The position numbers were made by a program, and so were the translations under genes. From the NCBI GenBank assembly GCA_011033025.1, contig WFMF01000237.1:1-64000 (forward strand): 64,000 nucleotides of DNA, read 5' to 3'. This document shows, piece after piece, positions 12,323 to 22,671 of this stretch (position 1 is the first letter of the stretch; each line of letters opens with the position of its first letter). This stretch comes from Beroe forskalii (taxonomy: Eukaryota > Ctenophora > Nuda > Beroida > Beroidae). The notes below the pieces were generated by a model. It saw only the letters and a list, made by a program, of their open reading frames with translations. It had not been told where the DNA came from and made no database searches.

Positions 12323-13355
12323 GATATTTTGTGGCAGGTGTTTAGGCAATAGACCCATGATGTTATACCTGAGAGTGGTCGTCAGACTCCTCTCTTTTGT
12401 TCGACAGACGCTAGACACAACACTTTCATACTCATGTTACTTCTTCGTTTTGTTACATTACGTGTCCCAGAGATGGGAATACTTGTTTTAAATTTAGGGT
12501 CCGTGCTTTCATTTAATGATTATTAAGAATAACTTCGTAACTATTATACTGCCAGTTTTTTAACCTTTTTTACTCCTTCAAACATAGCATTTTTCCTCAC
12601 ATACCCAAATTCAGCCTAATACCTACCTACATACCGATTGTAATTGTGTAATTGTATATTCTCGATAAATACCACCTCTGAGTGACGCTCAGATCGGTTA
12701 ATAGCCCATCGTAAGAACACGACACTGCACAGTGAAATCACCTACTTATACCCAATTTTTCCATTAAAATCCTCATTTGGTAAAATGTTGTCCGAGCAAC
12801 TACTCAAATGTTGGCTGTAAACAATGCTCTCACATTTTCTTCTTACATTTCAACCCACAGTCGCTATCATATTCCCTAATTGACCCATTAACTTTTTATA
12901 GTCTTGTAATGTATTTTCAGCTCTGTATTGTGAATGACCATTACCCAATCATCATGCGCATATTATGCCGTATTTAAGTACCCCGCAATCATGGTCCCCA
13001 ATGTGCCCTAAGGGGACATCCTACCCTCAGACATAACTCACTTCAGTCAGTCCGTGACGTCTCTAATCTGTCCTTTCTATCATTCCAGCTCCTAATGGCT
13101 AATTTTACTTGCTTTACTGAAATGCATTCGGAAGTTTATCCCTGATTGTTATTTCACAGCTCATCTATTGCTGAGAATATCTATTTCCTGACATGATTTA
13201 TTCTCCCACAACAGCTATTGATGACGTATTGTGCTCTGTCCTATACTGCGAGGGCTGTGTATTGTATTCCCTTTGTTTCCCGCCCTATTGAGTAGTGAGC
13301 TATTGTCCGGGTTGTACTGTGATTTTATGAGGCACACCAGTAATCGAGCTGGTGA
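12323..13355. other. Unique sequence between two minisatellites
   Basis: Aligned with 60380-61370 in copy B. No gene, RNA or regulatory structure recognised. The copy-A version reads as ordinary sequence, whereas the copy-B version is full of homopolymer indels. Confidence 0.5.
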
Positions 13356-13601
13356 GGCAGTGAACTTGCTCTTTGACTTTGTTACAGTTACTTTACAGCC
13401 TCTACAGTGAGTTCGTGAACTTGCTCTTTGACTTTGTTACTGTTACTTTACAGCCTCTAGAGTGAGGGAGTGAACTTGCTCTTTGACTTTGTTACAGTTA
13501 CTTTACAGCCTCTACAGTGAGTTCGTGAACTTGCTCTTTGACTTTGTTACTGTTACTTTACAGCCTCTAGAGTGAGTTAGTGAACTTGCTCTTTGACTTT
13601 G
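13356..13601. repeat. 55-bp minisatellite, left part
   Basis: About four and a half copies of a unit containing 'tgaacttgctctttgacttt', 'gttacagttactttacagcc' and 'tctagagtga'. The same array resumes at 18141 after the insertion. The uninterrupted counterpart in copy B is 61370-62615. Confidence 0.95.
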
Positions 13602-13723
13602 AATGAATAATTTTCTTTATTCTCTTCTTAGCTCAGCGAAGTGAAACGAACTTTTTCTGAATTTCAGAAAAAGTTCGTTTCACTTCGCTGAGCTAAGAAG
13701 AGAATAAAGAAAATTATTCATTC
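13601..13723. repeat. Perfect 123-bp palindrome
   Basis: GAATGAATAATTTTCTTTAT ... ATAAAGAAAATTATTCATTC. By eye every base of the 61-bp left arm pairs with the right arm around one central T (CTGAA-T-TTCAG). It sits exactly between the 55-bp minisatellite and the left TIR of the 4.37-kb element and is absent from copy B. Confidence 0.95.
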
Positions 13724-13728
13724 TATTA

Positions 13729-14301
13729 TCACCCCCGGAACGCGAGGTACCGCAGCTGCTAGTACTTTGTGCGCAGTTTTGGGAAACGCAGCAATTTTGC
13801 AACGATATTGCCCCATTTCATGGACTAAACTTCAGATAGAGTGATCTGGAAGATGGCCATTCGATAGAGCACAGCACAGGGAGTTCAGTGGTGTAAAGAT
13901 CATTGGAATAGGGCTTTCATGTCAGAAGTTAAGATCAATAACACCCCGCAGCAGAAAACAAGGTTTTCCAGTAGCGCCACGTTCAGCGATTCACTGTGAA
14001 GCTCAGGAACATGATATCAAAAATCTATGATCAACCTACACTGCAGAATTTTATCCTCTATCGATTCCCCGAAGGTCCCAAGTCTCTATCTTCAAAAATG
14101 TGGATTTCTATAAAGAAAAACCCCGAGAGAGTGTAAAAAAGTACATTACTGTCTACGACGGAGGTACCGCAGCACTGTTACGTGACAATAACCAATGCGC
14201 GCGTATGCTGTGTGTGGTGGATGCGAGAGAGCAGACAAATCTTGTCCCCTGTTCGTTTCTGTGTGTTTGCTCGTGCATGTGTTTGGCTTGTTACCGTTTT
14301 C
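13729..14301 (+). repeat. Left terminal inverted repeat of the 4.37-kb element
   Basis: Matches the complement of 17529-18100 with only scattered substitutions. Both arms contain the same open stretch reading KEKPRESVKKYITVYDGG. Its presence in both arms follows from the inverted repeat and is not independent evidence of a gene. Confidence 0.9.
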
Positions 14302-14337
14302 AATTAGGCAATGAATGGAGGTTTATTTGAGAAAGTT

Positions 14338-14521
14338 CTATAATGGGATGGGTGTTGACCCCTGCTTGGTGCTGGTCACGTGACCTATAGGCCTGGCATA
14401 CATAGAGCGAACCAGACACCCAATCAGTCCTACCAGACAGTCTCAATCTGTCCAACCTTGCATGCTAGTCATATTGGTCACGTGACCAGCACCCATCAGG
14501 GGTCAACACCCATCTCATAAG
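14338..14521. repeat. About 180-bp inverted-repeat MITE inside the element
   Basis: Ends 'ataatgggatgggtgttgac' and 'gtcaacacccatctcataa' are inverted. Further in, 'gtgctggtcacgtgacc' pairs with 'ggtcacgtgaccagcac'. The unpaired middle is about 75 bp. Possible TA flanks. Confidence 0.75.
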
Positions 14522-14704
14522 TAGACATCATTTCCTTGTCGCTACTATGCGATGCGTTGTTTGCTCTGACACTCTGCCTTGACACTGGTTAAGCTGCCTT
14601 GACTCAGCTTGTCTTATACTGGTGACTTTTGTTGCCTTGAATCTGTTTGCCATCGGTTGTGGAAGATCGGAGTTTGAATCTGGTGGCTTTTACTCTTGAT
14701 GTTG

Positions 14705-15235
14705 TAAAGGCGGTACGTACCGCGGTATGTACCGACTAGTTAGGATATGTTCCGGGGTATGTGCCACGGAACATGTTCTAACTAATCGGCACATACCGCG
14801 GTACGTACCGCGGTATGTGCCGACTAGTTAGGATATGTTCCGGGGTATGTACCACGGAACATGTTCTAACAGTAACTAATCGGCACATACCGCGGTACGT
14901 ACCGCGGTATGTGCCGACTAGTTAGGATATGTTCCGGGGTATGTGCCACGGAACATGTTCTGACTAATCGGCACATACCGCGGTACGTACCGCGGTATGT
15001 ACCGACTAGTTAGGATATGTTCCGGGGTATGTGCCACGGAACATGTTCTAACAGTAACTGATCGGCACATACCGCGGTACGTACCGCGGTATGTGCCGAC
15101 TAGTTAGGATATGTTCCGGGGTATGTACCACGGAACATGTTCTGACTAATCGGCACATACCGCGGTACGTACCGCGGTATGTGCCGACTGGTTAGGACAT
15201 GTTCCGCAGTACGTACCGCGGTATGTGCCGACTAG
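14705..15235. repeat. Palindromic satellite, period about 91 bp
   Basis: About six units built around 'taccgcggtacgtaccgcgg', with internal hairpins such as TGTTCC...GGAACA and GTGCCGACTAGTTAG...CTAACTAATCGGCAC. Each unit is itself largely self-complementary, so the array can fold as a chain of hairpins or cruciforms. Confidence 0.9.
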
Positions 15236-15504
15236 TTGGGGTCCAAAGCATCCATGCTCATTGCTCGTGTGAAAAAGCTATCTTATACTTATAGGGCACA
15301 GAAATCTGCTCACAGTTCCAAGATAGAGCTCCTGGAAGAGGTGTGGTGAAAAGTGGCTAATATAGGAAATTGCTATAAAAATCAGGGAATCCCTTATAAT
15401 AGAAGGGGAAACACATAAAATGAGAAATAAACCCTCACCAAAAGCACATCTTTTTGAGGGATTCCCTCATGCTTTCCCTTAGTATTTACCATGTATTTCG
15501 GGTT
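15236..15504. other. Spacer, nothing seen
   Basis: Unique sequence between two satellites of the 4.37-kb element. No feature recognised. Confidence 0.4.
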
Positions 15505-16168
15505 ACTGAGGAGTCCGATAGGCTTACTAATAGGAGTGTGATAGGCTAACTTAGGAGTGTGATAGGCTTACTTAGGAGTGTGATAGGCTTACTTAGGAGT
15601 GTGATAGACTTACTTAGGAGTGTGATAGGCTTACTTAGGCGTGTGATAGGCTTACTTAGGCGTGTGATAGGCTTACTTAGGAGTGTGATAGACTTACTTA
15701 GGAGTGTGATAGGCTTACTTAGGAGTGTGATAGGCTTACTTAGGAGTGTGATAGGCTTTCTTAGGAGTGGAGAAATAGAAATATAATTATAATTACAGTC
15801 TAATTACATACATAGAATGTGATAGGCTTACTTAGGCGTTTAATAGGATTTCTAAGGAGTCCGATAGGCTTACTTAGCTTACTTAGGAGTGTGATAGGCT
15901 AACTTAGGAGTGTAATAGGCTTACTTAGGAGTGTGATAGGCTTACTTAGGCGTGTGATAGGCTTACTAAGGAGTCCGATAGGCTTACTTAGGCGTGTGAT
16001 AGGCTTACTAAGGAGTCCGATAGGCTTACTTAGGAGTGTGATAGGGTAACTTAGGAGTGTGATAGGCTTACTTAAGTACTTAGGAGTGTGACAGTCTTAC
16101 TTAGGAGAGTGATAGGCTTACCTAGCAGTGTGATAAGATTACTAAGGAGTGTGATAGGCTTACTTGGA
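15505..16168. repeat. 21-bp minisatellite
   Basis: Units of 'taggagtgtgataggcttac' (+t), with variants 'ggcgtgtg' and 'ggagtccg'. A 70-bp unrelated segment interrupts it at 15765-15825. Confidence 0.95.
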
Positions 16169-16540
16169 TACTTGGCTACCCATTAGTACAAGAGGATTGC
16201 TCGGGAGTCTGAGTGGGTTGCTCAGAAGTACAATAGAGTTGTTCAGGTGTGCGAGAAGGCTACAAAAAGAAGAAGATGACGTGTTCTTTGCATTACAAGC
16301 TGCTGTCGCTGCCTTGTACTGTTAAATCAGGGCAGTTTAGCGAGTTCATGAAGAGTCACATTAGTGAGGTCTACCTCCTTGACCTTGCTTGCGATAGGAT
16401 TAGGCTTTGGCAGTTAGGCGTTACGGCAGGAGACAAAATTGATGCCTGCCATATCCTTGGTTTTAATCAATGAAATTGAATTAACAAGATAGTGGAATCA
16501 AATAAATTGCCTAAACGGGCTAATTACAAAGACTGCAGAA
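16169..16540. other. Unique spacer
   Basis: A short open stretch at 16249-16473 (74 codons) has no recognisable family and lies inside a transposable element. I do not call it a gene. Confidence 0.35.
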
Positions 16541-17195
16541 CTCATAACACACCCCTCTCCACTCACAACACACCTCTTTCCACTCATAACATGCCCCTAT
16601 CAACTCATAACACACCCCTCTCCACTCATAACACACCACTCTCAACTCATAACACACCACTATTTACTCATAACCCGCCCCTTTTTACGCACCCCTCTTC
16701 CACCTCAACCAACCCCTCTCTCCACTCATAACACACCCTTCTCCACTCCATAACACACCTTTATCCACTCATAACACGCCCCTATCAATTAATAACACAC
16801 CCCTCTCCATTCATAACACACCTCTATCCACTCATAATACACCCCTTTCTACTCATAACACACCTCTCTCCACTCATAACATACCACTCTCAACTCATAA
16901 TACACCCCTCTCCACTCATATACCACCCCTTTCAAGTCATAACACACCCTATTTACTCATATCGGCAATCGGCATATCCCACCCAAATTTACTCGAAACA
17001 CACCCCTCTCCACTCTTAACCAACCCCTCTCCACTCATCACCCACCCCTATTTACTCAAAACACACCCCTCTCCACGCATAACCCACCCCTCTCCACTCA
17101 TAAACCATCCCTTTCCACTCATAACACAACCCTATTTACTCATATCCCACCCCTATTTACTCAAAACACACCCCTATTCACTCATATTCCACATC
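16541..17195. repeat. 22-bp minisatellite
   Basis: Degenerate copies of 'actcataacacacccctctc' plus 2 bases. Divergence grows toward the right end. Confidence 0.9.
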
Positions 17196-17528
17196 TGAAC
17201 AATGAACAACCCTCCCGTACCTTAGAGAAGCCCCTGGCTCTTCAAGCAAACTCTTCCCTGACTTTTCGAGCATTTCCCTTATTTGAAGTATTATCACAAC
17301 TTTTGTACGTTTTCCCAATTTTAAGGGAATCCCTCATTTCTGCATACGGGCCCTTGAGTAGCATTTGTAGGTTGTTCACTGTTTGAATGGCCATTTCTAA
17401 AGTTATTAGTTACATAGAAAAATAGCAAAAGTATACAAGTTTCTATACAAGGGTTACTGTACTTAACATGTTCAAGCCACAAAATGACCCGTGTAAAGGT
17501 TGAAATGAAAGAAAGGCGAAAACCATGC
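17196..17528. other. Unique spacer before the right TIR
   Basis: No feature recognised. Confidence 0.35.
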
Positions 17529-18100
17529 GAAAACGGTAACAAGCCAAACACACGCACGAGCAAACACACAGAAACGAACAGGGGACAAGATTTGTCTGCT
17601 TTCTCGCATCCACCACACACAGCATACGCGCGCATTGGTTATTGTCACGTAACAGTGCTGCGGTACCTCCGTCGTAGACAGTAATGTACTTTTTTACACT
17701 CTCTCGGGGTTTTTCTTTATAGAAATCCACATTTTTGAAGATAGAGACTTGGGACCTTCGGGAATCGATAGAGGATAAAATTCTGCAGTGTAGGTTGATC
17801 ATAGATTTTTGATATCATGTTCCTGAGCTTCACAGTGAATCGCTGAACGTGGCGCTACTGTAAAACCTTGTTTTCTGCTGCGAGGTGTTATTGATCATAA
17901 CTTCTGACATGAAAGCCCTATTCCAATGATCTTTACACCACTGAACTCCCTGTGCTGTGCTCTATCGAATGGCCATCTTCCAGATCACTCTATCTGAAGT
18001 TTAGTCCATGAAATGGGGCAATATCGTTGCAAAATTGCTGCGTTTCCCAAAACTGCGCACAAAGTACTAGCAGCTGCGGTACCTCGCGTTCCGGGGGTGA
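17529..18100 (-). repeat. Right terminal inverted repeat of the 4.37-kb element
   Basis: Complement of 13729-14301. Homology stops at the same internal base as the left arm (after 'ttgttaccgttttc'), so both arms have the same length. Confidence 0.9.
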
Positions 18101-18140
18101 TTATGCGGCTCATAAACAATTATCCGATATTTCAGTTAAG

Positions 18141-18665
18141 TCTTTGACTTTGTTACAGTTACTTTACAGCCTCTAGAGTGAGTTTGTTAACTTGCTCTTT
18201 GACTTTGTTACAGTTACTTTACAGCCTCCAGTGAGGGAGTGAACTTGCTCTTTTACTTTGTTACAGTTACTTTACAGCCTCTACAGTGAGGGAGTGAACT
18301 TGCTCTTTGACTTTGTTACAGTTACTTTACAGCCTCTAGAGTGGGGGAGTGAACTTACTCTTTTACTTTGTTACAGTTACTTTACAGCCTCTAGAGTGGG
18401 GGAGTGAACTTGCTCTTTGACTTTGTTACAGTTACTTTACAGCCTCTAGAGTGGGGGAGTGAACTTGCTCTTTGACTTTGTTACAGTTACTTTACAGCCT
18501 CTAGAGTGGGGGAGTGAACTTACTCTTTTACTTTGTTACAGTTACTTTACAGCCTCTAGAGTGGGGGAGTGAACTTGCTCTTTGACTTTGTTACAGTTAC
18601 TTTACAGCCTCTAGAGTGGGGGAGTGAACTTGCTCTTTTACTTTGTTACAGTTACTTTACAGTCT
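18141..18665. repeat. 55-bp minisatellite, right part
   Basis: Continuation of the array at 13356-13601. The 12 bases TCTTTGACTTTG occur at both junctions (13590-13601 and 18141-18152), as expected if the insertion split the array; because the array is periodic this is not proof of a target duplication. Confidence 0.95.
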
Positions 18666-19249
18666 TCATAATGCAGTGAGTGGCGTGACACTGTATGAAT
18701 TGTATCGTTATCAAGTATACATTGGATGGTATATAGGGTTAGATAAGTAGATAACGAACTATCCCTATTCATATTGCTGTTATCGAGGGATTTGATAATC
18801 ATTTCTTGATCTGTTGTCAGTACCGCAGTAACGTGAGCTCCTTCTAATCAGAAAGTCCAAACCCTCTTTAATTTGATGATTTAACGATCATACTTGGTCT
18901 GTTCCATAAATAATTTCCCACCTCAATAAATTGAAGAAATGAGCTTCAATAAATGGAATAAAGTACGCCATGGAATAAAATACATGATTCAATGTTATAG
19001 ACACCAGCCTGTCGAACCACCATTTTGCAATGATCGTGAACATCTGTAACTCCCATGAAAGCGATAGTTTGGTAGTTTTGAAGTTGCCTCAGAAAACGCT
19101 GTACCTGCGTCAGTAATTGCATTCAGCAATTTTCTTGAAGTCTGGTGAACAGAAACCTGTCACATAAGTTCAAATAAGATCTAGGGACTCTGTTCGATCA
19201 TGTAGTTAGTCCCACAGTGTGCATGTAGTACTGTAGCAGGTCTAAGTTA
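18666..19249. other. Unique sequence, no gene
   Basis: Aligned with 62616-63194 of copy B with high identity and small indels. No feature recognised. Confidence 0.5.
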
Positions 19250-19257
19250 GTATATTC

Positions 19258-21329
19258 GGCAAATGACCACATTGCAAAATCGCCGACTCGGCGCCGATCG
19301 GCGCCCGTCCGGCGCCGATCAGCGCTGATCGGCGCCGATCGGCGCTGATCGGCGCTGATCAGCGCCGATCAGCGCCGGCTAGGCGCCGATCGGCGGTACC
19401 GCCGATCGGCGCTGATCGGCGCCGATCGGCGCCGATGGGAAATCGGCAACTTTTCATCGGCGGTCGTCGGCGCTGATCGGCGCCGATCAGCGCCGATCAG
19501 CGCCGATCGGCGCTGATCAGCGCTGGCCAGCCCCCGATCGGCGCCGACAGCGCCGATCTGCCCCCGATCGGCGCCGATCAGCGCCGATAAAAACACCTGT
19601 ATAAGGGAGGCTGTCTGGTGCATTTTATTCCAGATTTCCCCGTGATTTTCCCATCGGCGCCGATCGGCGCTGATCGGCGCCGATCGGCGCCGATGGGGAA
19701 TTTCTAAAAAATTTCAAGCTTTGACAAGAAAATCAGATATCCGCGGTTTTTATCGCATTTGACCGACAGGATTATGTTATGGTTTGTAATTATATATGTT
19801 TTATAGGTCTTACGAGCGAATTACCCCATTGCCATAGATAATTAAGGCTCCCGTTTACATGGGAGACTAGCCGAGTGACGCCACAGATCAACACCTCAAT
19901 CTTTATGAGTTTATCATTATGTATCCTAAACCTTGTTTTGCCCTAACCATATCCATAACCTTAACGCTGGCCTTAAACCTAACAAATGCTGACCCTAATC
20001 CCGATCATTAAACCCCAACACTTTTTGGGTTGGGGTTAGGGCTAGGGTTTGGGCTAGGGTTTGGGCTAGGGTTTGGGCTAGGGTTTGGGCTAGGGTTTGG
20101 GCTAGGGTTAGGGTTTGGGTTTGGGTTTGGGTTCCGGTTAGGGTTTGAGTTAGGGTTTGGGTTTGGGTTTGGGTTAGGGCTGAGTTAGGGTTCGGTTTAT
20201 GAATTGGCTTAGGGTTTGGGTTTGGGTTTGAGTTAGGGTTTTGGGTAGGGTTTGAGTTAGGGGTTGGGTTAGGGTTTGGGTTTGGGTTAGGATTTGGGTT
20301 AGGGTTTGGGTAAGGGTTTGGGATAGAGCTTGGGTTAGGGTTTGATAAGGGTTAACTCAAATCCTAAACCAAACCCTAACCCGAACCCTAACCCAAAACC
20401 TAACATAAACCGTAACCAAAACCCTAACCCAAACCCTTACCCAAACCCTAACCCAAACCCAAGCCCAAACCCGAGCCCAAACCCTCACCAAAACCCTAAC
20501 CCAAACTCAAACCCTAACCGGAACCCAAACCCAAACCCAAACCCTAACCCTAGCCCAAACCCTAGCCCAAACCCTAACCCTAACCCAAAAAGTGCTGGGG
20601 TTTAAGGATCAGGATTAGGGTCAGCATTTGTTAGGTTTAAGGCCAGCATTAAGGTTATGGATATGGTTAGGGCAAAACAAGGTTTAGGATACATAATGAT
20701 AAACTCATAAAGATTGAGGTGTTGATCTGTGGCGTCACTCGGCTAGTCTCCCATGTAAACGGGAGCCTTCATTATCTATGGCAATGGGGTAATTCGCTCG
20801 TAAGACCTATAAAACATATATAATTACAAACCATTACATAATCCTGTCGGTCAAATGCGATAAAAACCGCGGATATCTGATTTTCTTATCAAAGCTTGCA
20901 ATTTTTTAGAAATTCCCCATCGGCGCCGATCGGCGCCGATCAGCGCCGATCGGCGCCGATGGGAAAATCACGGGGAAATCTGGAATAAAATGCACCAGAC
21001 AGCCTCCCTTATACAGGTGTTTTTATCGGCGCTGATCGGCGCCGATCGGGGCAGATCGGCGCTGTCGGCGCCGATCGGGGCTAGCGCTGATCGGCGCCGA
21101 TCGGCGCTGATCGGCGCTGATCGGCGCCGATCAGCGCCGACGACCGCCGATGAAAAGTTGCCGATTTCCCATCGGCGCCGATCGGCGCCGATCAGCGCCG
21201 ATCGGCGGTACCGCCGATCGGCGCCTAGCCGGCGCTGACCGGCGCTGATCAGCGCCGATCAGCGCTGATCGGCGCCGGACGGGCGCCGATCGGCGCCGAG
21301 TCGGCGATTTTGCAATGTGGTCATTTGCC
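19258..21329. mobile_element. 2.07-kb foldback element, complete, 8-bp TSD
   Basis: Begins GGCAAATGACCACATTGC and ends in its exact complement. Nearly the whole element is one inverted repeat with arms of about 1 kb meeting near 20350. Each arm runs, from the tip inward: a 30-bp terminus, a GATCGGCGCC/GATCAGCGCC block made of short palindromes, an AT-rich segment, and a telomere-like core. It is flanked by GTATATTC at 19250-19257 and 21330-21337. Copy B (about 63190-63205) has a single GTATATTC, the empty site. Eight-base duplications are typical of hAT and Merlin elements; the family here is not determined. No transposase. Confidence 0.95.
20027..20597. repeat. Telomere-like core of the foldback
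   Basis: Left half (20027-20350) is GGGTTA/GGGTTT/GGGCTA on plus; right half (20357-20597) is CCCTAA/CCCAAA. The two strands of a degenerate telomere-like repeat therefore meet head to head at the symmetry centre. The same core is in the truncated copy at 2290-2790. Confidence 0.95.
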
Positions 21330-21559
21330 GTATATTCTTTAGGCTTTGTGTTTTTAAGTTCAACAACGACTTGCGACATACAGCGGCGGACTTAACCAAC
21401 GTTTCTATAATCAAAACATTTAATTGTGACGCCGTTTACTGGTAATGAGATAAGGCCTATCATGTTCAAAATATTCCGTAGATTCAGGCAGTTTACTGGA
21501 AAATTCTTCTATTATATATCTCAAACAGTTGGCCAGAAATAGGGCAGTGAAATTATTTA

Positions 21560-21725
21560 CGGATAAGATACTAAGGATGAGATATCTTATCCTTAGTATG
21601 ATCATTATTTATGGATCATTGATCCATAAATAATTTCAAATTATTTGAAAAGTATTATGATTTGAAGATGATCGCATCTTAAGATGCGATCATCCTCAAA
21701 TTATAATACTTTTCGAATAATTTGG
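21560..21725. repeat. Three adjacent palindromes
   Basis: (1) 'ggataagatactaagga' facing 'tccttagta...cttatcc' at 21560-21600. (2) TTATTTATGGATCA/TGATCCATAAATAA at 21606-21633. (3) 'caaattatt...aaaagtatta' facing 'taatacttttcgaataattt' around GCATCTTAAGATGC at 21637-21723. In copy B (63423-63492) only one arm of each is present. Confidence 0.85.
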
Positions 21726-22450
21726 TGTGTTGGGTAGCAGTGAGCGTGAAATCACTCCCACTAACTCACATATCTCAGATAATCACACGATCAGCTGTAC
21801 AATCGATCACGTTGCTGCATTGCCACGTGTAACGCTACAGTTACTCCTGTTATTCCTTTATTCTGCTCTCACGTGACCCTGCATGGATTGGGTTACACAA
21901 AACCTGCCGTTTAGTAGTCAGCGTCATGCCATCCCACCGAATATGTGATATATTGTAGAGTGACGTCACTATCAAGGTATGAAACAGTGAGGTGATGACG
22001 TCACACCACCCTCTTCCCCACCTCTCACACCAGAAAATGTAACTCTACTCATTCCTCACTTTGAATATGTTACACACACCTGTGAGCTCCAATACCCACC
22101 ACTTCCTACTCATTCACCCTGCTTTCTCCTCATTTCCCAGGCACTAACTCCTCTTTTCCCACTCCTCGTTTCCCAACTCCTACAGGAACTCACTCTCCTC
22201 ATTTCCCAGGCACTAACACCTCGTTTCCAACTCCTTCAGAAACTCACTCTCCTCGTCTCACGTTTCTCTGCTGATGGTTTTTATAATGGTTATAGCTCCT
22301 ACCAGACGCTACTATACATAATGTAGGAAAGTAGTAATCGATAGCTGAACGATTGCCCTTTTAGGTTTTACCCTCTCCCCTTTAACTTTAAAGAGGTTCT
22401 TGTGATTCTATAATTTATAGGCTTTCAGTGGGAATTCATACTATTTCGAA
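21726..22450. other. Unique sequence with a short pyrimidine-rich repeat
   Basis: 22130-22255 holds about three degenerate copies of 'cctcatttcccaggcactaa' / 'actcctacaggaactcactc'. Two perfect TGACGTCA sites lie at 21961 and 21996. No gene. Confidence 0.45.
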
Positions 22451-22463
22451 TTGTGGCGATCTT

Positions 22464-22658
22464 TTTTTAAACCGAAATCACTATCAGATCTGAGATGCCC
22501 AATCTGCCCGCGAGAAAACAGGACCCTGCTGATAATTTTTTTCCTAACAGAGGTTCTGTCTCCCGCGGAGCAGTGTGGATGTGGCCAGAAGGCCCCCCAT
22601 CCTAGATCTGGTGATTTTTTAATAGGACAGAAAGTATTCCACGCTACCAGCAAATGAC
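22464..22658 (-). mobile_element. 195-bp retroposed sequence (SINE-like)
   Basis: Flanked by 13-bp direct repeats TTGTGGCGATCTT (22451-22463 and 22659-22671), the expected size for LINE-type target-primed insertion. Read on minus, it ends in a short A tail next to the repeat ('cggttt' + A run). It is more GC-rich than its surroundings and has complementary segments ('ggccttctggcc'), suggesting a structured RNA source. I could not match it to a known snRNA, tRNA or 5S sequence by eye. Confidence 0.65.
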
Positions 22659-22671
22659 TTGTGGCGATCTT

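Larger units (their letters stand above)
13729..18100. mobile_element. 4.37-kb non-autonomous TIR element
   Basis: Bounded by inverted repeats of about 573 bp (13729-14301 and 17529-18100) that begin TCACCCCCGGAACGCGAGGT and are nearly identical. It is flanked by TTA on both sides (13726-13728, 18101-18103), a possible 3-bp target duplication. It interrupts the 55-bp minisatellite, and copy B has no such insertion. The interior has a small MITE, a palindromic satellite and two minisatellites, and no transposase frame. A 3-bp TWA duplication would fit PIF/Harbinger, but the family is not established. Confidence 0.85.
8062..22293. repeat. Segmental duplication, copy A
   Basis: Starts at 'ccttgtgaattcattgaatg' and aligns with 55944-64000 through the same order of blocks: unique sequence, TCACTCAC-rich tract, 25-bp minisatellite, unique sequence, 55-bp minisatellite, unique sequence. 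It is longer than copy B because of two insertions (the 4.37-kb TIR element at 13729-18100 and the foldback at 19258-21329) and different minisatellite lengths. The right limit is set by the window end in copy B. The two copies differ by many indels in non-repeat DNA and do not preserve reading frames. Confidence 0.9.

Noticed and set aside
14100-14330. 76-codon frame duplicated at 17443-17802
   Set aside because: Both lie in the two TIR arms of one element; similarity reflects the inverted repeat, not protein conservation.
14640-14690. tRNA-like 'gagtttgaatctgg' word
   Set aside because: No A-box or cloverleaf can be built around it.
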